Assembly (NCBI GenBank): GCA_963925495.1
Contig: CAWUST010000010.1
Coordinates: 1 to 64,000 of the forward strand
Source of the DNA: UBA2108 sp963925495
GTDB taxonomy: Bacteria; Bacteroidota; Bacteroidia; Flavobacteriales_G; Salibacteraceae
DNA length: 64,000 nucleotides
Direction: 5' to 3'
Shown: piece by piece, positions 26,649 to 33,775 of the stretch
Position numbering within the stretch: position 1 is the stretch's first letter
How the letters are laid out: each line of letters starts with the position of its first letter
Notes under the pieces: generated by a model
The model's database searches: none
What the model was told of the DNA's origin: nothing
What the model saw: only the letters and a program-made list of their open reading frames with translations
Made by a program: the position numbers and the translations under genes

Positions 26649-27820
26649 TGGCATCCAAAGTAGTAGATGTAGTAAATTTTAATGCTGATGCGTCCTGTTT
26701 GGAATGCGATCACTGGTTCAAATCTTTAGCTGGAGGAGAACAATCAGTTTTCTTTTCTTGGTTGAGTCTATATGTAAAACATCAAAAGAAAGTGGTATTA
26801 GGCATCCCTGGTGCAACGCTAGCCGATATTGCTAAACTAAATTCGGAATCGATCGCGATAATAAAAAGCAATCCAAACATTTTTGATTTAATTCTTCGGC
26901 CTTTTTCGCATGACAATGCTTTGTTGAGAACACGATTTGGATTTGAAAAAAACCTAGAGTATGGCATGAAAACCGTAAAAAAACTATTTGGTTTTGTTCC
27001 AAGTTATTTTTTACCACCTGAGTTTATGCTCAATAGCGAACAGGTTTATGTTTTACAACAAAATGGAATTAAAGGAACATTTGTAAACCCAGCAAGATTT
27101 TCTGCGGAAGCAAAATCAAGGATACCTACTACTTCTTATGTTATTCGAGGAGTTTTTGGCTCAGAAATGAACTGCCATTCGTTTACTGGTAAATTGACCA
27201 AAGCATTTCTAGAAGGGATTCACTTCTACAATGCTAAGGCATGGAATAATGCTGTAAATGAAGCTGAAGGTGAGGTAGTTTTTAACTGGAGAGATGGCGA
27301 AAGTGCATTCTTAATTCCAGATACTGTAGAAAGAGAAAAAGCTTGGTTGTTGGGTGAAAATAAAGATGTAAATCGTGTTCATTTGAATGATTTGGACACC
27401 AATTTTATTCAGAATATAAATTTAAACCCGACTCAATATAAAGGATATCCATTCCATTCATTTGCGCCTTGGTTAAAAGAAATGCGAATGATTGGCTTTA
27501 CTAGTAAAGTGGCTAAAATTGAAGAAATTTTGGAGGGTTTATCTGAGGATAAAATATTTCATTGGTTGCAAGTTATTAACTCAGATATATTGTCATCGGT
27601 TGAAAAAGATAGTCCGAAGATTAAACTTCAAAATTCGATTTCTGAACTTGACGTATTTGATTTTAGAATATGGAGAACCGAAAGAGCATTTGAAGGAGAA
27701 GATTATTTAACTCTATTAAAACAGTCAGAAAAAGAAAACGGTTATCAGAATTATTTGAATTCGAATAAAGGACATTTGAAGAAATTCAACCTTAGAATGG
27801 ACTTTCTTAGAGGGCTATAA
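26648..27820 (+). CDS. Polysaccharide deacetylase / GH57-like barrel protein
   Basis: A 390-residue cytoplasmic-looking protein with no signal peptide. It begins VVDVVNFNADASCLECDHWF, where acidic and His residues could form a metal or active site. It continues with ILRPFSHDNALLR and FLPPEFMLNSEQVYVLQQNGIKG, a pattern seen in (beta/alpha) barrel deacetylase/GH57-like families. The C-terminal half is less conserved-looking. Its ATG overlaps the preceding stop by 1 base, so it belongs to the CMP-sugar operon. The reaction is unknown; deacylation or hydrolysis of a sugar intermediate is an inference. Confidence 0.6.
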   Translation: MASKVVDVVNFNADASCLECDHWFKSLAGGEQSVFFSWLSLYVKHQKKVVLGIPGATLADIAKLNSESIAIIKSNPNIFDLILRPFSHDNALLRTRFGFEKNLEYGMKTVKKLFGFVPSYFLPPEFMLNSEQVYVLQQNGIKGTFVNPARFSAEAKSRIPTTSYVIRGVFGSEMNCHSFTGKLTKAFLEGIHFYNAKAWNNAVNEAEGEVVFNWRDGESAFLIPDTVEREKAWLLGENKDVNRVHLNDLDTNFIQNINLNPTQYKGYPFHSFAPWLKEMRMIGFTSKVAKIEEILEGLSEDKIFHWLQVINSDILSSVEKDSPKIKLQNSISELDVFDFRIWRTERAFEGEDYLTLLKQSEKENGYQNYLNSNKGHLKKFNLRMDFLRGL

Positions 27821-27834
27821 GATTATTTCACTTT

Positions 27835-28773
27835 TCATTTGTGAATAAAAAGTTTTACATCGTTATGCGCCCGTTTTAGAGAAGTGTTTAATTCAAAGCC
27901 TATTAAAAATATTACTGAGTTGAAATAGAACCAAAGCATTATTACCATTATTGCCCCTAAGGACCCATAGAGTTTATTGTAAGTTCCAAATGCATTGATA
28001 TAGTTTTCGAATATAGAGGAAACAATAATTATAAATAGAGTCGCTAAGCTGGATCCTGCAGAAAATAATTTCCAACGGCTTTTTTTATTTGGACCGAAGT
28101 AGTAGAAAAAGCTCACTGTGAAGTATATAAAAGCAACAACAATTACATAATTTAAAAAAGTCAGCATTTTTGCAATTGCCCAACTCATCATTTCTTGATG
28201 TGCAAGAAATTGAAGAATTGTTTTTCCGAAGAAAAGCATTAACATAGAAACGATAACAAGCGATCCTAAAAGAGCCACCATCCAAAAGGCAGTAAATCGT
28301 TGACTGAGCCAAGATCTTTTATTTTCTACTAATATTGAATTATTAAAATTATCTATGGTAGTATTAACTCCGTTAGATGCGAAAAACAGCATAGCGATAA
28401 ATCCAAACGAAAGCAAGTCAAAGTGAGAGTTCAGAACCAATTCTTCTATGGTGCTTGCCGTAAAGTCATAAGCCGGGCCAGGTAAAATCAGCTTAATATT
28501 AGCCATTAAGTTTTCTTGAAAATTTTCAATTGGAATGTAAGGAATGAGCGAGAAAATAAATATTAACGCTGGAAATAAAGCCAAGAAAAAACTAAAAGCC
28601 ATGGACGCTGCCTTGTTCAAAATATCTCCGTTTATCATGCTTTTAAAAAAGAAGCGAAGCACATAAAAAAGCGGTAAATCGTCAAAAAGAGGCAAAGAAA
28701 TGGTTTTACTCATTGCCAAGATTCTAAGCGCTTTGCGCTTAATTATTTTTATGGTTTTATGTTTTATTATCAC
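27835..28773 (-). CDS. YihY/BrkB-family inner-membrane protein
   Basis: A 312-residue integral-membrane protein with about six helices and the family segment DILNKAASMAFSFFLALFPALIFIFS. It also has FGFIAMLFFASNGVN and the C-terminal YGSLGAIMVIMLWFYFNS motif typical of YihY/BrkB proteins. The family was once misnamed RNase BN; its function is unsettled. It starts 4 bases after the nadC stop on the same strand, so the two probably form one transcript. Convergent with the deacetylase-like gene, 14 bases away. Confidence 0.88.
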   Translation of the reverse strand: MIIKHKTIKIIKRKALRILAMSKTISLPLFDDLPLFYVLRFFFKSMINGDILNKAASMAFSFFLALFPALIFIFSLIPYIPIENFQENLMANIKLILPGPAYDFTASTIEELVLNSHFDLLSFGFIAMLFFASNGVNTTIDNFNNSILVENKRSWLSQRFTAFWMVALLGSLVIVSMLMLFFGKTILQFLAHQEMMSWAIAKMLTFLNYVIVVAFIYFTVSFFYYFGPNKKSRWKLFSAGSSLATLFIIIVSSIFENYINAFGTYNKLYGSLGAIMVIMLWFYFNSVIFLIGFELNTSLKRAHNDVKLFIHK

Positions 28774-28777
28774 TGAA

Positions 28778-29614
28778 TTAAAATGCTTTTAAACTCATAT
28801 CTAAAGATTCAATTTGATGTGTTAGAGCGCCGATTGAAATGTAGTCAACACCGCACTCAGCATATCCTCTTATAGTTTCCAAAGTTATTCCTCCAGATGA
28901 TTCTGTTTCCATTTTGTGAGACACCAATTCCACGCCTTTTTTTGTGTCGCTGTAGTTAAAGTTATCAAACATAATTCTATTTGCTTTGCCATTTTTTAAG
29001 ATGGTTTCAACCTCTTCTAAATCACGTGCCTCAACTTCTACTTTTAAATTTAAGTTATTTGCTTTTAAATATTTAGATGTTGAATTCATGGCTTCATCAA
29101 TTCCTCCAGCGAAATCAATGTGGTTGTCTTTTATCATAATCATATCGTATAATCCATATCTATGATTTTGCCCACGTCCATGGGTTACAGCCAGTTTTTC
29201 AAATGTTCTTAATCCGGGAGAAGTTTTTCGGGTATCTAAGATAATGGCTTTGGTTCCTTCAATAGCTTTTACATAAATAAAAGTAGTACTAGCAATACCA
29301 CTCATGCGCTGCATGTAGTTCAGTGCTAGTCGTTCGGCTTTTAAAATATTTCTTGCTGAGCCACTCACTTCAAAAGCAATATCACCAAAATTCATTGAAT
29401 CACCATCTTGAATAAGTTTCTTGAATTTTAAATTAGAATCCATGGCTTTAAAAACTTCCTTCGCAATTTCAATTCCAGAAATAATTCCTTTGTCTTTTAT
29501 AAGAAGTTTGGCACGTGATGTTGCACTTGCAGGAATGCAGGCTGCACCGCTGTGATCTTCTTCTCTAATGTCCTCCTCAATGCTAAGTTGAATGTGCCTT
29601 TTGATGTCAATCAT
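28778..29614 (-). CDS. nadC: Nicotinate-nucleotide pyrophosphorylase (carboxylating), quinolinate phosphoribosyltransferase
   Basis: It converts quinolinate and PRPP to nicotinate mononucleotide in NAD synthesis. About 279 residues from ATG 29614; a longer reading from TTG 29635 is rejected because the promoter element overlaps it. Signatures are EDHSGAACIPA, ERLALNYMQRMSGIAS, DTRKTSPGLR, HGRGQNHRYGLYDMIMIKDNHI and the C-terminal EVEARDLEEVE and SSGGITLETI. All are diagnostic for NadC. Divergent from rlmH and followed by yihY. Confidence 0.94.
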   Translation of the reverse strand: MIDIKRHIQLSIEEDIREEDHSGAACIPASATSRAKLLIKDKGIISGIEIAKEVFKAMDSNLKFKKLIQDGDSMNFGDIAFEVSGSARNILKAERLALNYMQRMSGIASTTFIYVKAIEGTKAIILDTRKTSPGLRTFEKLAVTHGRGQNHRYGLYDMIMIKDNHIDFAGGIDEAMNSTSKYLKANNLNLKVEVEARDLEEVETILKNGKANRIMFDNFNYSDTKKGVELVSHKMETESSGGITLETIRGYAECGVDYISIGALTHQIESLDMSLKAF

Positions 29615-29632
29615 TGTACTTTTTCTATACTG

Positions 29633-29640
29633 CAAAATTA
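29633..29640 (-). promoter_or_regulatory. -7 promoter element of nadC
   Basis: TAATTTTG on the minus strand, 18 bases upstream of the nadC ATG; a TTG-like -33 is not clear. It forms a divergent pair with the rlmH promoter. Confidence 0.42.
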
Positions 29641-29651
29641 ATTGAAATCTC

Positions 29652-29679
29652 TTGGTAACATTTTTTGATATTATATTTG
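29652..29679 (+). promoter_or_regulatory. rlmH promoter (TTG-N17-TATATTTG)
   Basis: TTG at 29652-29654 and TATATTTG at 29672-29679 match the Bacteroidota consensus. The ATG is only 6 bases further, so the mRNA may be nearly leaderless. Confidence 0.55.
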
Positions 29680-29685
29680 CTTCAT

Positions 29686-30153
29686 ATGATTAAAGTGCTA
29701 GTAGTTGCTAAAACTTCAGAAAAATATTTGTTTCAAGGAATTGACGAATACTTAAAACGTATACAGCATTTTCATAAAATTAATTATTTGGAAATACCAT
29801 CTATAAAAAACTCCAAAAATCTGTCTGAGCTGGAGCAAAAAGTAAAGGAAGGGGAGATAATATTAAAAGAGATAAAGGAAAATGATCATTTAATTTTGTT
29901 GGATGAAAACGGAAAAGAATTTTCTTCTTTACAGATGGCGGAAAAACTCGAAAAAAAGCTAGCTGGATTTAAAACGATTGTTTTTGTAGTTGCCGGACCT
30001 TATGGTTTTTCGGAAGAAGTTGTAAAACGTTCTGCTGAAAAATGGTCACTTTCAAAACTTACTTTTAGTCACCAAATGGTTAGGCTGTTTTTTCTAGAGC
30101 AAATTTATAGGTCTTTTAGTATTTTGAAAGGAATGCCGTATCATCATAGATAA
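29686..30153 (+). CDS. rlmH: 23S rRNA (pseudouridine(1915)-N(3))-methyltransferase
   Basis: A SPOUT-family enzyme that methylates pseudouridine 1915 in helix 69 of 23S rRNA. About 155 residues from ATG 29686, the normal RlmH length; the seven codons further upstream overlap the promoter and are dropped. Visible motifs are LLDENGKEFSS, FVVAGPYGFSEEV and the C-terminal LSKLTFSHQMVRLFFLEQIY, with the final YRSFSILKGMPYHH that defines RlmH. An RluD-type enzyme, which in E. coli makes the substrate pseudouridine, is also in this window. Confidence 0.95.
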   Translation: MIKVLVVAKTSEKYLFQGIDEYLKRIQHFHKINYLEIPSIKNSKNLSELEQKVKEGEIILKEIKENDHLILLDENGKEFSSLQMAEKLEKKLAGFKTIVFVVAGPYGFSEEVVKRSAEKWSLSKLTFSHQMVRLFFLEQIYRSFSILKGMPYHHR

Positions 30154-30167
30154 AATCACAACGGATT

Positions 30168-30893
30168 CTATCTTAAATCATTAATAGTTCCTGTTCCAGT
30201 AATATTGGTGGTAACATTCAAAGTATCTTCACCCGAAAAATCAATTTTTCCGTTGCCTTCCATATCTGCAATGAAATGACCAGCAGAATAGACTTTTACA
30301 TAACCGGCACTAGATACATTAACATAGGCAGAATCAGAAATCAGGTTGCCTGCTCGATAGCTCCCTGATGAATTGTGATAAACCATTTGACGACTTGCGT
30401 AACCAAAAATTTCAACTTCTGAAGAACTGTTTAGGATGGTTGTAATTGAATCCACTTTGCAGGTTATATCTACAGTGGATCCTCTGTTTAGTTCGAGGGT
30501 GAAATCTTTTCCGTAAATGGCGCTTTCACTTTTAATTCTTGCTGCAGTATTGGTAATTATCTTCTTTAAAAATGGAGTGTAAATTTTAAATTGAATATCG
30601 TCGTGGTTTTTAAAACATTTATTAAATGAGACGCTTATGGTTCCGTTGCTTATTGTCGTATTTATTTGACTAATGACATTCTCTTGTCCAAGAATCACTA
30701 TTCTACTGCTTTTTAAATTGGTATCGGGGCTCAGAATTATTTGTCCTGGAATATCTAATTTAAAAGTGTGGAAGTTCTCAAAATAGCGAAAAACTTCAAA
30801 CCGGTCTCCTTCACCTTTTTCACAGTCATTTTTTTTACATGATGAAAAAACGGAAACTAAAATTATTAATAGAAGAAAAGTCCAATTTTTCAT
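30168..30893 (-). CDS. Lipoprotein with GIN/DUF2807-like adhesin domain
   Basis: About 241 residues from ATG 30893. The start has a lipoprotein signal with lipobox SVFSSC (Cys19). An earlier ATG at 30950 would lie upstream of the likely promoter element, so I reject it. The body is rich in short beta-strand repeats with Ser/Thr/Gly and alternating hydrophobics (LELNRGSTVDITC, EIFGYASRQMVYHNSSGSY, VNVSSAGYVKVYSAG). This pattern is typical of the head GIN domain (DUF2807), common in Bacteroidota envelope lipoproteins of unknown role. Convergent with rlmH, 14 bases apart. Confidence 0.8.
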   Translation of the reverse strand: MKNWTFLLLIILVSVFSSCKKNDCEKGEGDRFEVFRYFENFHTFKLDIPGQIILSPDTNLKSSRIVILGQENVISQINTTISNGTISVSFNKCFKNHDDIQFKIYTPFLKKIITNTAARIKSESAIYGKDFTLELNRGSTVDITCKVDSITTILNSSSEVEIFGYASRQMVYHNSSGSYRAGNLISDSAYVNVSSAGYVKVYSAGHFIADMEGNGKIDFSGEDTLNVTTNITGTGTINDLR

Positions 30894-30913
30894 TTCGCCT
30901 CTGTGATTAGCGG

Positions 30914-30921
30914 CAAATATA
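30914..30921 (-). promoter_or_regulatory. -7 promoter element of the GIN-domain lipoprotein
   Basis: TATATTTG on the minus strand, 20 bases upstream of ATG 30893; it supports that start over the one at 30950. Confidence 0.42.
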
Positions 30922-31078
30922 GTTGAGGAATGCAGCAATAGGTTATTCAATTAAAATATTTCCAATTTATATCGACTTAAGCAAGCATTCTTAATAAGTG
31001 TTGACCATTCAAATATTTAACTAAAGTATAACCTTAAATGCCAAAACATTATTATTGCAATACAAAAGAATTGAGTAA

Positions 31079-31783
31079 ATGGTAAATGACGACAGAGTAA
31101 AAAAAGCATTTAAGGAAAAAGATTGGAATGAAATAAAAACCAATGACTCTTGGCAAATTTTTAAAATTATGTCTGAGTTTGTTGAAGGATTTGAAAAAAT
31201 GTCTAAAATAGGCCCTTGCGTTTCTATTTTTGGTTCTGCCCGAACTCCGACTGATCACAAGTATTACGAGATGACAGTTGAAATCGGAAAACGACTTACT
31301 GAAGAAGGCTTCGGTATTATATCTGGTGGTGGCCCAGGCATTATGGAAGCAGCAAATAAAGGCGCTTCTTTGGGTGGCGGAAAATCTGTTGGGCTTAATA
31401 TAGATTTACCTTTTGAGCAACACAATAACCCATATATTGATAGTGATAAGCTCATAACTTTCGATTACTTTTTTGTGCGTAAGCTTATGTTTATTAAATA
31501 TGCTCAAGGTTTTATTGTAATGCCAGGTGGTTTTGGAACCTTGGATGAATTCTTTGAATCGCTAACTTTAATTCAAACTCAAAAAATCGGAAAGTTTCCA
31601 ATTGTTTTGGTAGGTAAAGAATTTTGGGGTGGTTTGCTTGGTTGGATAAAAACAACTATGCTAAATGAAGGGAATGTTTCTGAAAAAGATTTGGATCTTT
31701 TCCTTGTCGTAGATTCACCAGAAGAGGCAGTAAGTTGTATTTTAGAATTCTACACAAAATACCTTCTTCGACCGAATTTTTAG
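31079..31783 (+). CDS. LOG family (TIGR00730-type) nucleoside monophosphate phosphoribohydrolase
   Basis: A 234-residue Rossmann-fold protein of the LONELY GUY family. It carries FGSAR (51-55), SGGGPGIMEAANKGA near 82-96 and the defining PGGFGTLDE motif (149-157). The family cleaves nucleoside monophosphates to the free base and ribose 5-phosphate; plant and microbial members can activate cytokinins, but many bacterial ones probably do nucleotide salvage or housecleaning. No partner gene is adjacent. The N-terminal ~45 residues before the core are longer than in minimal LOG proteins. Confidence 0.9.
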   Translation: MVNDDRVKKAFKEKDWNEIKTNDSWQIFKIMSEFVEGFEKMSKIGPCVSIFGSARTPTDHKYYEMTVEIGKRLTEEGFGIISGGGPGIMEAANKGASLGGGKSVGLNIDLPFEQHNNPYIDSDKLITFDYFFVRKLMFIKYAQGFIVMPGGFGTLDEFFESLTLIQTQKIGKFPIVLVGKEFWGGLLGWIKTTMLNEGNVSEKDLDLFLVVDSPEEAVSCILEFYTKYLLRPNF

Positions 31784-31891
31784 AGAAAGTGTGTCTTAAT
31801 TAACATTTCCATCTGTATAACTACCTTCTCTTTTCTTTGTATGAATTTGAGGTTGCAATACTGACGTAACCACTACTTTTTCATACAGTTA

Positions 31892-31921
31892 CGGGTATAT
31901 TCCGATATATTCGGGTATACT
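31892..31921. repeat. Three tandem 10-bp repeats in an intergenic region
   Basis: CGGGTATATT, CCGATATATT and CGGGTATACT follow each other without gaps, giving helically phased copies about 120 bases upstream of the 32038 gene. An inverted repeat CGTAAC (31865-31870) / GTTACG (31888-31893) abuts them. It could be a regulator binding site; nothing else is visible in 31784-32037 apart from the -7 element. Confidence 0.6.
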
Positions 31922-31982
31922 ATCCACATACTTCTGTTTGCAATGCCAATCTACGGCACCTCTATACGCTTATCCTGAAAAT

Positions 31983-31990
31983 TAAATTTG
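31983..31990 (+). promoter_or_regulatory. -7 promoter element of the 32038 gene
   Basis: TAAATTTG matches TAnnTTTG, 47 bases upstream of the ATG. Confidence 0.42.
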
Positions 31991-32037
31991 TTTCGCTTGG
32001 AGTTTATTCAAGTAAAACTCTAATTGAATTATAGGAT

Positions 32038-33663
32038 ATGCTGCGTTATTTATTTGTTTTTGTAACCGTTTTACCTTTTATGTTTCTCTTCAACACAACA
32101 GAGATGAAAAAAGAAGAATTGAAAGTAGAAATAATTGCTACCAATAGTGCTGAACCAGAAACTGAATTTACTGTTAAATTGAAAATTACTGGTGGAGACG
32201 TTAAAGGTTTTGCGAAATACGCAGACAGAATGCCAGAAGGAACAGAAGCTAGTGCTGTATCAATTGGTGATGCAACATTTACTGCTGATAATGGTCAAAT
32301 AAAAATCATTTGGCTAGAGTTTCCTAAGGAAGATGAAGTAATTTTAGAATATAAAGTGAAGTTACTTAAGTCAGCCCCAAGTTTGATTCAAATAGGAGGC
32401 AAATTCTCTTACTTAGAAAATAATGAAAAAAGGATGCTCTCTGTGTTTAAAAAATCCATAGCTATTGGTTATAAAGAGTTAGCCAATAAAGAAGCAGAAA
32501 AAAAGGAAGAGCCAACTGCGATTTCAGTCAATATTAATAGAAGAGTGGTAAGTTCTAGAGAAAATGTGCATAAAATTGAAATAACTTTAAGCCAAACTGG
32601 GATTCAAGATTTTGGTAAAATTCAAGAATTTTTACCTATGGGAGCTGAAATTGAAGAAGGAGAGACAGTAAACGCAGCTTTTTCTTCTATTAAAAATAAA
32701 GTAAAATTTGTATGGATGTCTATTCCGGAAATGGAAACTTTTGTAGTTACTTATCTTGTGGACTTGACTAATGCCGATAATAAAGACATTAAATCTATCA
32801 CTGGTTCTTTTTCATACTTAGATAATAATAGTGCGTCAAAAAAAGCAGATATTAATTTTGGAGATACGGCCCCTATTCTTGCTTCTAATACAAATACTTC
32901 CAAGGAGTCAGATTTAAAGTCTGAAGAAAAAGAAACAAAACAAACGATTGCAGATGAAAATAAAACTCCAATAAATTCTAGCTCTAATACCTCTGCAAAA
33001 TCAGAAGAAAAAATTGCCGTGGTAACACCAGAGGTTGCAGTCGCCGAAAATGGGACGACCAATATTAAAAGTAAGGAAGAAGAAGAAAAACAAACCGAAT
33101 TAGCTACTCAGTCGGCGACCGAAACTAAGGCAAGTGAAGAAGCAAAAGAAAATTTGGACGATGTTTTTGAAGATACTACCCCAGTTGAAGAAGCTGAAGT
33201 TGCAGTTGTTGAAGAGGTTATAGAAAAGGATGAGGAATATACAGAGCCAAAAGAAGATGTTGTCGTAGAAGTCATAGAAGAAACTGTAGCAGAAGAAAAA
33301 GAAGAATCAACTATTGCTCAAAATACTGCAAAAGTAAAACCAGTAGCACCTATTAGCAATATTCCAGTTGTAAATGGTGTAAAATATCGAGTTCAAATTG
33401 CCGCTGGCGCCAATGTTGTTGACGCGGTTTATTTTGACCAACGACACAAATTTGAAGCGGCCTTTAATATTGAAAATCATCAGGGGTGGGTTAAGTACAC
33501 GACGGGATCACATTCCATGTATAAGGATGCCCGTGATTCACGTGAAGTTATTAGCTCTGCAGGTCACGAGTTTGATGGGCCATTTGTAACAGCTTATAAT
33601 GATGGAACTCGGATTACAGTGCAGGAAGCACTTATGATTTCGAGCCAAAAATGGTTCAAGTAG
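32038..33663 (+). CDS. Exported protein with two tandem beta-domains, acidic linker and SPOR-like C-terminal domain
   Basis: A 541-residue protein with an N-terminal hydrophobic signal (LFVFVTVLPFMFLF). Residues ~25-145 and ~165-290 are two copies of the same module: each has an FT/IT strand, a GFAKYADRMPEG or DFGKIQEFLPMG segment, an I(I/V)W strand and GxFSYLxNN near its end. Residues ~295-440 are low-complexity Glu/Lys/Ala/Val-rich. The last ~95 residues (YRVQIAAGANVV onward, ending GTRITVQEAL) resemble the SPOR-like end of the next gene's product. It probably spans or binds the cell envelope; the function is unknown. Confidence 0.75.
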   Translation: MLRYLFVFVTVLPFMFLFNTTEMKKEELKVEIIATNSAEPETEFTVKLKITGGDVKGFAKYADRMPEGTEASAVSIGDATFTADNGQIKIIWLEFPKEDEVILEYKVKLLKSAPSLIQIGGKFSYLENNEKRMLSVFKKSIAIGYKELANKEAEKKEEPTAISVNINRRVVSSRENVHKIEITLSQTGIQDFGKIQEFLPMGAEIEEGETVNAAFSSIKNKVKFVWMSIPEMETFVVTYLVDLTNADNKDIKSITGSFSYLDNNSASKKADINFGDTAPILASNTNTSKESDLKSEEKETKQTIADENKTPINSSSNTSAKSEEKIAVVTPEVAVAENGTTNIKSKEEEEKQTELATQSATETKASEEAKENLDDVFEDTTPVEEAEVAVVEEVIEKDEEYTEPKEDVVVEVIEETVAEEKEESTIAQNTAKVKPVAPISNIPVVNGVKYRVQIAAGANVVDAVYFDQRHKFEAAFNIENHQGWVKYTTGSHSMYKDARDSREVISSAGHEFDGPFVTAYNDGTRITVQEALMISSQKWFK

Positions 33664-33775
33664 CCCATGTTAATTACTTCTTTAAAAATGGAAGTAAAAA
33701 AATAAAGTGAAAATTGGGATATTTCCTTACTTTAGGCAGTTATAACTTAAGCTTTTAAAGCCAATAAAATAGGCT

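Noticed and set aside
33674..33697. TTACTTC / GAAGTAA hairpin after the 32038 gene
   Set aside because: It is followed by A residues, not T, on the plus strand; not a terminator for that gene.
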